This document shows, one piece after another, positions 1 through 5,685 of a stretch of 7,415 bases of DNA. Below the pieces are notes generated by a model. It made no database searches. It was given only the letters and a program-made list of their open reading frames with translations, and was not told the DNA's origin. Source of the stretch: Chitinophagaceae bacterium. Lineage in GTDB: Bacteria; Bacteroidota; Bacteroidia; Chitinophagales; Chitinophagaceae. The stretch spans positions 1-7,415 of the forward strand of contig JAIPBY010000123.1 in NCBI GenBank assembly GCA_021738605.1. Reading direction: 5' to 3'. Position 1 is the stretch's first letter; every line of letters begins with the position of its first letter. The position numbers and the translations under genes were made by a program.

Positions 1-2
1 GC

Positions 3-431
3 GGTCTAAGAAAATGGGTACTGGAATTGTTTGGTGCAACAATTGGCATTGAAGCGCGCATCCGCCCGGGCGTCCAGATCAAGTATCCTTGGAAATTGAA
101 AATGGGAGACCATGTTTGGCTGGGGGAAAACTGCTGGATCGACAACATCACTGATGTCCATATTGGCAGCCACGTTTGCATTTCTCAGAGTGCCATGCTT
201 TGCACTGGCAACCATGATTATAGCTCGTCTGGATTTGAACTGATGGCAAAACCCATCACCCTCGAAGACGGGGTTTGGATCGGCGCAAAAGCCTTGGTAG
301 GATCAGGCCTTACGGCATTTTCACACAGTGTATTGACGGCAGGCTCCATTGCCACAAAAAATCTTGAGGCTTATGGCGTTTACCAGGGTAACCCTGCTGT
401 GCTCGTCAAAACCAGAACAATCAAGCCCTAG
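3..431 (+). CDS. wcaF: WcaF-like colanic acid/EPS acetyltransferase, 5' partial
   Basis: This is the C-terminal 142 codons of a left-handed beta-helix (hexapeptide repeat) O-acetyltransferase. The reading frame is open to the window edge, and the residues before the first possible start (a TTG at 27) still look like the family (WVLELFGATIG), so the gene begins upstream. WcaF proteins are usually about 180 residues, so roughly 40 are missing. Visible family features are the IKYPWKLKMGDHVWLGE and CWIDN segments, hexapeptide turns, and the TGNHDY motif whose His (codon 213-215) is the likely catalytic base. By family, it transfers acetyl from acetyl-CoA to a sugar of an exopolysaccharide in the cytoplasm. 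It ends 5 nt before the next gene, which fits an operon. The family call is solid; the acceptor sugar is unknown. Confidence 0.9.
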   Translation, partial: GLRKWVLELFGATIGIEARIRPGVQIKYPWKLKMGDHVWLGENCWIDNITDVHIGSHVCISQSAMLCTGNHDYSSSGFELMAKPITLEDGVWIGAKALVGSGLTAFSHSVLTAGSIATKNLEAYGVYQGNPAVLVKTRTIKP

Positions 432-436
432 ATCCC

Positions 437-1300
437 ATGAGCCAACACCCTTCAACCTCCCTCAACCTCTCTCAACCTCTCTCAACTTCCCTCAACCCTT
501 CACCCCCCCAGCCTTCGGCTGGCAAGTTCAACCCTTCAACCCCTTCAACTCCCAAAATCTCCATCATCACCGTTTCCTTCAACTCCGCCAGCACCATTGC
601 TGACACATTGAAAGCCGTGTTCAATCAAACCTACAAGAGGATAGAGCATATTATTGTTGATGGAGGCTCAACCGATCAGACGATTAACATCGTTGAAGGC
701 TTTCCGCACGTTGCAAAATGCATTTCAGAAAAAGATGAGGGGATTTATTTTGCCATGAACAAAGGCATTGCAATGGCTTCAGGTGATATTATTGGTATAT
801 TGAATGCAGATGATCTTTATGCAGACGATGAGGTCATTGCGAAAGTTACCGCTGTTTTTGAGGACCCAGCAGTGGATGCGACTTATGCCGATCTTGTTTT
901 TGTAGACAGGGACGATGTTTCAAAAGTAGTCAGAACCTGGAAATCAGGGATTTTTACACGCTCCTCCATGTACAATGGCTGGATGCCTCCACACCCCACT
1001 TTTTTTGTGCGAAGAGCCATCTACGAAAAGTACGGATTGTTCAATACAGCTCTTCGCTCTGCGGCTGATTATGAACTCATGTTAAGGTTCTTGCTAAAAC
1101 ATGAAATCAACTTATCATACCTCCCGGAAACGATCATCAAGATGCGTCAAGGGGGAAAGAGCACGGCTTCCATCAGCAACAGGATCAACGCAAATATGGA
1201 AGACAGAAAAGCCTGGAAGATGAATGGTCTCAAGCCTCATTTTTTTACACTAATTTTGAAGCCGTTAAGGAAAATAAAACAATTCATTTCACATGGGTAA
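437..1300 (+). CDS. Family 2 glycosyltransferase (WcaA/EpsE-like) with a repeat-encoded N-terminus
   Basis: This is a GT-A fold family 2 glycosyltransferase of 287 aa, probably adding one sugar to a lipid-linked EPS repeat unit on the inner face of the membrane. The catalytic domain starts at residue 40 with KISIITVSFNSAST. It continues with IIVDGGSTDQT (about 72-82), the nucleotide/metal-binding NADD at 123-126, and the HPTFFVRRAIYEKYGLF and AADYELMLRF blocks typical of the family. Residues 2-39 are Ser/Pro/Thr/Asn-rich and come entirely from the tandem repeat at 451-553. Homologues usually begin directly with M-K-I-S-I-I-T. There is no other ATG, GTG or TTG in frame before the catalytic domain, so ATG 437 is the only conventional start. 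The 3' end overlaps gmd by 8 nt, suggesting translational coupling. Donor and acceptor cannot be told; GDP-fucose is plausible only from context. Confidence 0.88.
   Translation: MSQHPSTSLNLSQPLSTSLNPSPPQPSAGKFNPSTPSTPKISIITVSFNSASTIADTLKAVFNQTYKRIEHIIVDGGSTDQTINIVEGFPHVAKCISEKDEGIYFAMNKGIAMASGDIIGILNADDLYADDEVIAKVTAVFEDPAVDATYADLVFVDRDDVSKVVRTWKSGIFTRSSMYNGWMPPHPTFFVRRAIYEKYGLFNTALRSAADYELMLRFLLKHEINLSYLPETIIKMRQGGKSTASISNRINANMEDRKAWKMNGLKPHFFTLILKPLRKIKQFISHG
451..553 (+). repeat. C-rich 10-bp tandem repeat with central hairpin, copy 1
   Basis: Five near-identical decamers fill 451-500 (TTCAACCTCC, CTCAACCTCT twice, CTCAACTTCC, CTCAACCCTT). They are followed by a C-run, a perfect hairpin at 508-522 (CCAGCC-TTC-GGCTGG), then CAAGTTCAACC and further TTCAAC units to about 553. 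Bases 505-533 match 3359-3387 exactly (29 nt), and 481-496 match 3391-3406 (16 nt). The element is in the same orientation as its second copy and has strong pyrimidine bias on this strand. This copy lies inside the glycosyltransferase reading frame and stays open through it, giving the 10-residue echo STSLNLSQPL / STSLNPSPPQ. No transposase or target-site duplication is seen, so the mode of spread is unknown. Confidence 0.9.
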
Positions 1301-2408
1301 AGTTGCATTGGTGACAGGCGTTAATGGGCAAGATGGTGCATACCTCACAGAGCTTCTTTTGAACAAAGGATACACGGTACATGGCATCAAAAGGCGCTCC
1401 TCCCTTTTCAATACTGCACGCATCGATCATCTCTACCAAGACCGTCATGAGAAAGGGGTGAAACTTACCCTTCATTATGGTGATTTGACAGATTCTACCA
1501 ATTTGATCAGGATTATTCAGGAAACGCAACCTGATGAAATATATAACCTGGCTGCCATGAGCCATGTAAAAGTGAGTTTTGATACGCCTGAATACACTGC
1601 CAATGCTGATGGTATTGGAACCCTGCGTATCCTGGAAGCGGTGCGCTTATTGGGGCTTGCCAAAAAAACCAAGGTTTATCAGGCATCTACCTCTGAATTG
1701 TACGGACTGGTGCAGGAAGTACCTCAAAGGGAAACCACACCATTTTATCCAAGGTCTCCTTACGCAGTGGCCAAAATGTATGCCTATTGGATCACGGTAA
1801 ATTACCGTGAAGCCTATGGTATGTTTGCTGTCAATGGTATATTATTCAACCACGAAAGTCCACTCCGTGGAGAAACTTTTGTTACCAGAAAAATTACCCG
1901 TGGAGTCGCAAAAATTGCCTTGGGTATGCAAGACAAAATCTACCTCGGAAACATGGATGCCAAAAGAGACTGGGGCCATGCAAAGGATTATGTTGAGGCT
2001 ATGTGGCTGATCCTTCAGCAAGACATTCCTGAAGACTATGTGATAGCCACGGGTGTTACAACAACTGTGAGGGATTTTGTGAGAATGGCTTTTGCAGAAG
2101 TGGGTGCAGTGTTGGAATTCAGGGGAGAAGGCGTGGAGGAGAAAGGCTATGTTGTAGCCTCCAACAATCCTGATTTTCCGATTGAAATCGGTAAAGAAGT
2201 TGTGGCAGTAGATGCCGCGTATTTCAGGCCAACCGAAGTGGATTTGTTGATTGGAGATCCAACCAAATCAAAAACCAAGTTGGGCTGGAAGCCAAAATAT
2301 GACCTTCCCATGCTGGTGAATGACATGGTAAGCAGTGATGTGAGGCTTTTTCAAAAGGAAAAATTATTAAAAGAGTCTGGATTTGATGTAAACCACCAAG
2401 AAGAATAA
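1293..2408 (+). CDS. gmd: GDP-mannose 4,6-dehydratase
   Basis: This extended short-chain dehydrogenase (371 aa, full length for the family) converts GDP-D-mannose to GDP-4-keto-6-deoxy-D-mannose with bound NADP(H), the first step to GDP-L-fucose in the cytoplasm. The N-terminal Rossmann motif is G9-VN-G12-QD-G15. KRRSSLFNTARIDHL (33-47) is the family's conserved cofactor/tetramer segment. The catalytic residues are all visible: T133, S134 and E135 in STSELYG, and Y157 with K161 in SPYAVAKMYAYW. RDWGHAKDYVEAMW is also typical. The ATG overlaps the end of the glycosyltransferase gene by 8 nt, and fcl follows after 9 nt in the same frame, so these form one operon. The call is very secure. Confidence 0.98.
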   Translation: MGKVALVTGVNGQDGAYLTELLLNKGYTVHGIKRRSSLFNTARIDHLYQDRHEKGVKLTLHYGDLTDSTNLIRIIQETQPDEIYNLAAMSHVKVSFDTPEYTANADGIGTLRILEAVRLLGLAKKTKVYQASTSELYGLVQEVPQRETTPFYPRSPYAVAKMYAYWITVNYREAYGMFAVNGILFNHESPLRGETFVTRKITRGVAKIALGMQDKIYLGNMDAKRDWGHAKDYVEAMWLILQQDIPEDYVIATGVTTTVRDFVRMAFAEVGAVLEFRGEGVEEKGYVVASNNPDFPIEIGKEVVAVDAAYFRPTEVDLLIGDPTKSKTKLGWKPKYDLPMLVNDMVSSDVRLFQKEKLLKESGFDVNHQEE

Positions 2409-2417
2409 TCTAACAAC

Positions 2418-3356
2418 TTGAATAAGGACTCCAAAATATACATAGCCGGCCACCGTGGAATGGTGGGTTCTGCCATCCATAGGAAACTTCTGGGACTGGG
2501 CTATACCAATATCATTACGCGCACTTCCTCAGAATTGGATCTGAGGGTACAGGAACCTGTGAATGAGTTTTTTGAAACAGAGCGACCTGATTTTGTATTT
2601 CTTGCTGCTGCAAAAGTGGGAGGGATTATGGCCAATAACCTGTACCGTGCAGATTTTCTATACGAGAACCTGATGATCCAGAGCAATGTGATCCATTCAG
2701 CCTACGCAACACGCGTTTCAAAACTGATGTTCCTTGGTTCATCCTGCATTTACCCCAAATTGGCCCCACAACCCATGAAAGAGGAATACCTCTTGACAGG
2801 ATTGCTGGAGCAAACCAACGAACCCTATGCCATTGCAAAGATTGCGGGTATAAAAATGTGTGATGCTTACCGGGCCCAGTACGGGTGCAATTTCATTTCT
2901 GTCATGCCCACGAATCTTTATGGTCCCAACGATAATTATGATCTCCAAAATGCGCATGTGCTTCCAACCCTGATCAGAAAATTCCATGAGGCCAAGCAAA
3001 ATGGTGATCCTGCAGTAACCATTTGGGGAACAGGAACACCCATGCGTGAATTCCTGCATGCAGATGACCTCGCTTCAGCCTGTGTTTACCTGATGGAAAA
3101 TTACAATGAGGAAGGCTTGGTGAACATTGGTACTGGAATGGATGTTACTATTACTGAATTGGCCATGCTAATCAAGGAAATTGTGGGATATGAAGGCACA
3201 CTGGTCTACGATCATACCAAGCCCGACGGCACCCCTAGAAAACTCATGGATGTATCCAAGTTGACAAACCTCGGCTGGAAATATTCGATTGATCTCAAAG
3301 ATGGCCTAAAACGAGTTTATGATGATTACCTAAATACTCACTGTTCAACCCCTTAA
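2418..3356 (+). CDS. fcl: GDP-L-fucose synthase (GDP-4-keto-6-deoxymannose epimerase/reductase)
   Basis: This 312-aa NADPH-dependent enzyme epimerises C3/C5 and reduces C4 of the Gmd product to give GDP-L-fucose. It shows G11-HR-G14-MV-G17 (the family's GHRGMVG), LAAAKVGGI, the catalytic S108 and C110 in GSSCIYP, Y137-x3-K141 in PYAIAKIAG, and H180 in NAHVLP. The TTG start at 2418 is chosen because it lies only 9 nt after the gmd stop, no ATG precedes the Rossmann motif, and the product MNKDSKIYIAGHRGM has the normal family N-terminus. The last codons (CSTP, stop) fall in TTCAACCCCTTAA, which resembles the repeat that follows, so the C-terminus has probably been rewritten by it. Function is not expected to suffer. 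Confidence 0.97.
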   Translation: MNKDSKIYIAGHRGMVGSAIHRKLLGLGYTNIITRTSSELDLRVQEPVNEFFETERPDFVFLAAAKVGGIMANNLYRADFLYENLMIQSNVIHSAYATRVSKLMFLGSSCIYPKLAPQPMKEEYLLTGLLEQTNEPYAIAKIAGIKMCDAYRAQYGCNFISVMPTNLYGPNDNYDLQNAHVLPTLIRKFHEAKQNGDPAVTIWGTGTPMREFLHADDLASACVYLMENYNEEGLVNIGTGMDVTITELAMLIKEIVGYEGTLVYDHTKPDGTPRKLMDVSKLTNLGWKYSIDLKDGLKRVYDDYLNTHCSTP

Positions 3357-3420
3357 ATCCCCCAGCCTTCGGCTGGCAAGTTCAACCTCCCTCAACTTCC
3401 CTCAACTTCTCTAAACTTCA
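3343..3420 (+). repeat. C-rich 10-bp tandem repeat with central hairpin, copy 2
   Basis: This is the second copy of the element seen at 451-553, same orientation. It runs from TTCAACCCC at the 3' end of fcl, through a C-run and the identical hairpin CCAGCC-TTC-GGCTGG (3362-3376), to decamers TTCAACCTCC, CTCAACTTCC, CTCAACTTCT and a degenerate CTAAACTTCA (3381-3420). The longest exact match to copy 1 is 29 nt (3359-3387). It fills most of the 121-nt gap between fcl and the phosphatase gene. The hairpin has no following T-run, so it is not an obvious intrinsic terminator. On the opposite strand the loop reads GAA closed by C-G, a very stable DNA mini-hairpin type. Confidence 0.9.
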
Positions 3421-3477
3421 AACACCATCTTCAGCTTCTTCACCAAAAAGCCCCTCCCTCCTTTCCCGTTTCATCAA

Positions 3478-4176
3478 TTGAAAGCGGATGTTCACTCCCA
3501 TATCATCCCGGGAATAGATGATGGTTCTCCAGATGTTGAAACATCGATTTCACTGATAAAGGGGATGATTGACCTGGGGTATGAATCCTTTACTGCCACT
3601 CCCCATGTCATGGAAGACATGTGGCGCAACGATAAAGCCACCATCAGCAAAGGATATGAAGTACTCAGGCAGGCCTTGGACGCTGAAGGCATTACCAATC
3701 AAGTGAGCATGGCAGCAGAGTATCTGGTGGATGGCAACTTTACACGCTTGCTGGACGAGAAAAAAGAGTTGCTGACCATTCAAGACGACAAGGTCTTGAT
3801 AGAAATCTCTTTTATCGAGCCTCCTCGGAACCTGAAAGAAATCATTTTTGAGATGCTGATACAGGGTTATCATCCTGTTTTCGCACACCCTGAACGGTAC
3901 AATTATTATTACAAACGTCTCGCTGAATTGAAAGCGATCAGGGATTCAGGGTGTATTTTTCAGTCGAATATTCTTTCATTTTCAGGCTATTATGGACCAG
4001 CAGCCATGCAATGTGCTGAGTGGATGGCAGACAAAGGTATGGTGGATCTGCTGGGTTCAGACCTGCACCACGAGCGTCATTTGGAAGCCCTTAGGCAGTT
4101 GAAACTGACCAAGGCACTTTCCAAAGTCATGGACAATATGGCTTATCCGAACAATTCGGTTGACGCTGTGTTATAA
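3478..4176 (+). CDS. PHP-family tyrosine-protein phosphatase (CpsB/YwqE-like)
   Basis: This metal-dependent phosphatase of the PHP (polymerase and histidinol phosphatase) fold is known in capsule systems to dephosphorylate the C-terminal tyrosines of a BY-kinase (Wzc/CpsD type). From the TTG at 3478 (232 aa) the metal-site residues are visible: H6 and H8 with D14 in DVHSHIIPGIDDG, H43 in ATPH, E81 in AAEYLVDG, E109 in IEISF, H137 in FAHPERY, and D195 with H197 in LGSDLHH. The start is uncertain. The frame stays open upstream to 3415 and encodes IFSFFTKKPLPPF from 3427, which resembles the usual family N-terminus (M-F-x-F-F-x-K-K), but with ATC in place of ATG. With that start the protein would be 249 aa, nearer the family norm. 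No kinase is in the window. Confidence 0.93.
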   Translation: MKADVHSHIIPGIDDGSPDVETSISLIKGMIDLGYESFTATPHVMEDMWRNDKATISKGYEVLRQALDAEGITNQVSMAAEYLVDGNFTRLLDEKKELLTIQDDKVLIEISFIEPPRNLKEIIFEMLIQGYHPVFAHPERYNYYYKRLAELKAIRDSGCIFQSNILSFSGYYGPAAMQCAEWMADKGMVDLLGSDLHHERHLEALRQLKLTKALSKVMDNMAYPNNSVDAVL

Positions 4177-4180
4177 GGCC

Positions 4181-5062
4181 ATGAACGCATTCACAATCAA
4201 AGACCTGGAAAACCTGACGGGCATCAAAGCCCATACCATCCGTATCTGGGAGCAGCGTTATACATTCTTGAGGCCCCAACGTACCGACACCAATATCAGG
4301 TACTACAACAACGATGAGCTCAAGAAAATCCTGAACATTTCACTCTTGAATAAATATGGGTTCAAGATCTCCCATATTGACAAGATGTCTGAAGAAGACA
4401 TCCGCAACAAAATCCTCAGCATCAATGATGTACATGCCCAGCAGGAAAGGATTGTAAACGGACTGATCCAGGCAATGATTGACATGGACCTGGAGGGATT
4501 TGAGTGGACCCTTGAGGAGCAAATCCGTGCAAAAGGCATCGAAAAAACAATTCACCAGATTATTTTTCCTTTCATGGAAAGAATAGGGGTGCTTTGGATT
4601 ACGGGACATATCAATCCGGGCCAGGAGCACCTGGTTTCCAATATCATCAGACAAAAACTCATTGTGGGCACTGAGGCGGTTACCCCAATGTTCCGCTTGA
4701 AAAAGACGGGCCTACTTTTCCTTCCCGAAGGAGAATACCATGAGCTGGGGCTATTATTCGTTCAGTACCTCCTGAAAAGCAGGGGTTTATATGTGTATTA
4801 CCTGGGCTCCAATGTTCCGTTGGACGACGTTGAATATGTAGTCAAATACAAACAACCTGATTTCATCTATACACACCTTACTTCGGTGTCAAGCGTTTTC
4901 AACTTTGACAAGTTCATCCAACAATCACTGAAACGCTTCAGTCAGACTCCTCTCATCATCTCTGGTCGCCTTGCTGCTACCTACGAGAACAAAATCCCCT
5001 CTCAAATTCATTTCAAACGCTCGCTTCAGGAGGTCACCGCCTTCATTACCGAGCTGGTTTAA
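4181..5062 (+). CDS. carH: CarH/LitR-like MerR regulator with B12-dependent photoreceptor domain
   Basis: This 293-aa transcriptional regulator probably represses carotenoid genes in the dark when bound to adenosylcobalamin. Residues 1-75 are a MerR winged helix (FTIKDLENLTGIKAHTIRIW, RYYNNDEL). About 90-165 is the helical B12-cap domain, with the photoreceptor signature W139-x9-E149-H150. About 176-293 is the Rossmann B12-binding domain, with E185-x-H187-x-x-G190, H187 being the expected lower axial cobalt ligand. In the Thermus CarH family these residues place AdoCbl for light sensing; seeing them all here is direct, light response is inference. ATG 4181 is preferred over an in-frame TTG at 4160, since it gives the normal MerR N-terminus; AAGG lies just upstream at 4175-4178. 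It starts 4 nt after the phosphatase stop, so the two are probably co-transcribed. Confidence 0.93.
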   Translation: MNAFTIKDLENLTGIKAHTIRIWEQRYTFLRPQRTDTNIRYYNNDELKKILNISLLNKYGFKISHIDKMSEEDIRNKILSINDVHAQQERIVNGLIQAMIDMDLEGFEWTLEEQIRAKGIEKTIHQIIFPFMERIGVLWITGHINPGQEHLVSNIIRQKLIVGTEAVTPMFRLKKTGLLFLPEGEYHELGLLFVQYLLKSRGLYVYYLGSNVPLDDVEYVVKYKQPDFIYTHLTSVSSVFNFDKFIQQSLKRFSQTPLIISGRLAATYENKIPSQIHFKRSLQEVTAFITELV

Positions 5063-5077
5063 GCCCTGCGAATCAAG

Positions 5078-5107
5078 TGTTTAATATTTATTGAAAAATA
5101 TTAAACA
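5078..5107. promoter_or_regulatory. Candidate CarH operator, site A (perfect 12-bp inverted repeat)
   Basis: TGTTTAATATTT (5078-5089) and AAATATTAAACA (5096-5107) are exact reverse complements around the 6-nt spacer ATTGAA. The outer 8 bases of each arm recur in site B, 33 bp on. The stem is almost all A/T and no T-run follows on the + strand, so a transcription terminator for carH is less likely than a protein-binding palindrome. Binding by CarH is inferred from position directly downstream of its gene and upstream of the sigma-crt genes. Confidence 0.72.
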
Positions 5108-5130
5108 AAATTAGTGTGCCGTATCCAAGT

Positions 5131-5165
5131 TTTGTTTAATTTTACTTCATAAACAATTAAACAAA
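5131..5165. promoter_or_regulatory. Candidate CarH operator, site B (10-bp inverted repeat)
   Basis: TTTGTTTAAT (5131-5140) and ATTAAACAAA (5156-5165) are exact reverse complements with a 15-nt spacer. Its right arm is identical over 10 bases to 5100-5109, which overlaps the right arm of site A. Site B ends 5 nt before the sigma gene ATG, so occupancy would block either the promoter or early elongation. The same 8-mer core is present in all four arms of A and B. Confidence 0.7.
5137..5144 (+). promoter_or_regulatory. Weak Bacteroidota -7-like element for the sigma-crt transcript
   Basis: TAATTTTA matches five of the six fixed positions of the Bacteroidota -7 consensus TAnnTTTG and overlaps the left arm of site B. 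No convincing -33 TTTG is found at the right distance upstream (only TGTG at 5115-5118), so this is a tentative promoter. The overlap with the inverted repeat would fit simple repression. Confidence 0.25.
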
Positions 5166-5170
5166 GCGGT

Positions 5171-5671
5171 ATGTCAACACAGGAATTCAACCAGCTTCTA
5201 CTTCAGAACTCAGAATACCTCAGGCCTTTTGCAGTAACCCTTACCAAGGACCAAGAAACCGCCAAGGACCTGCTGCAGGAGACCATGTTTCGCGCTTTGT
5301 CTAACCAGGAAAAATACAGTGTTGGAACCAATATCAAGGCATGGTTGTACACCATCATGCGCAACATTTTCATCAACAATTACCGCCGCAAGTCCAAGCA
5401 GAACACCATTTTTGACAACAGTCCCAATGAATTCCTGCTCGACCACAACCAGTCAGCTGTTCCCAATGGTGCTGAAACATCCATGCGGATGAAAGATATC
5501 AACAAGGCCATCCATGAATTGCCTATCATTTTCAAGCAGCCTTTCATGCTTTATTTTGAAGGGTACAAGTACCACGAAATTGCAGACATGCTCACTGAGC
5601 CACTCGGCACCATTAAAAGCCGCATTCACTTTGCAAGAAGACTGCTGAAAAACCAAATCAGCAAGTTTTAA
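5171..5671 (+). CDS. ECF-type RNA polymerase sigma factor
   Basis: This is a 166-aa group 4 (ECF) sigma-70 factor. Region 2 spans about residues 12-74, with DLLQET (33-38) for core binding and WLYTIMRN (58-65) plus NNYRR (69-73) for -10 recognition and melting. A variable linker (75-108) leads to region 4 at about 109-163, with ELPIIFKQPFMLYFEGYKYHEIA and the recognition helix GTIKSRIHFARRLL. No anti-sigma gene follows: crtI starts 14 nt after the stop, so the sigma and crtI genes are co-transcribed. The position between a CarH-like regulator and crtI suggests that light control acts on this sigma factor, which then could activate carotenoid or photo-oxidative stress genes. Its target promoters are not known from the sequence. 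Confidence 0.95.
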   Translation: MSTQEFNQLLLQNSEYLRPFAVTLTKDQETAKDLLQETMFRALSNQEKYSVGTNIKAWLYTIMRNIFINNYRRKSKQNTIFDNSPNEFLLDHNQSAVPNGAETSMRMKDINKAIHELPIIFKQPFMLYFEGYKYHEIADMLTEPLGTIKSRIHFARRLLKNQISKF

Positions 5672-5685
5672 CTTAACTTTCCAGC

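Noticed and set aside
451..553. CRISPR array
   Set aside because: The units are 9-10 bp with no unique spacers and no cas genes nearby; it is a tandem minisatellite with one hairpin.
349..603. Alternative + strand reading frame of 84 codons over the repeat
   Set aside because: It spans the end of wcaF and the repeat, has repeat-derived composition only, and conflicts with the clear glycosyltransferase frame.
4160..4180. Upstream TTG start for carH
   Set aside because: It would overlap the phosphatase gene and add seven residues not typical of MerR proteins; ATG 4181 gives the normal N-terminus.
5078..5107. Rho-independent terminator of carH
   Set aside because: The 12-bp stem is almost all A/T and is followed by AAAA then mixed sequence, not a T-run. 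The shared 8-mer with a second inverted repeat fits an operator better.
5063..5170. Cobalamin riboswitch upstream of the sigma gene
   Set aside because: The 108-nt gap is too short and AT-rich, and no B12-box-like conserved core is seen; B12 input is expected through the CarH protein.
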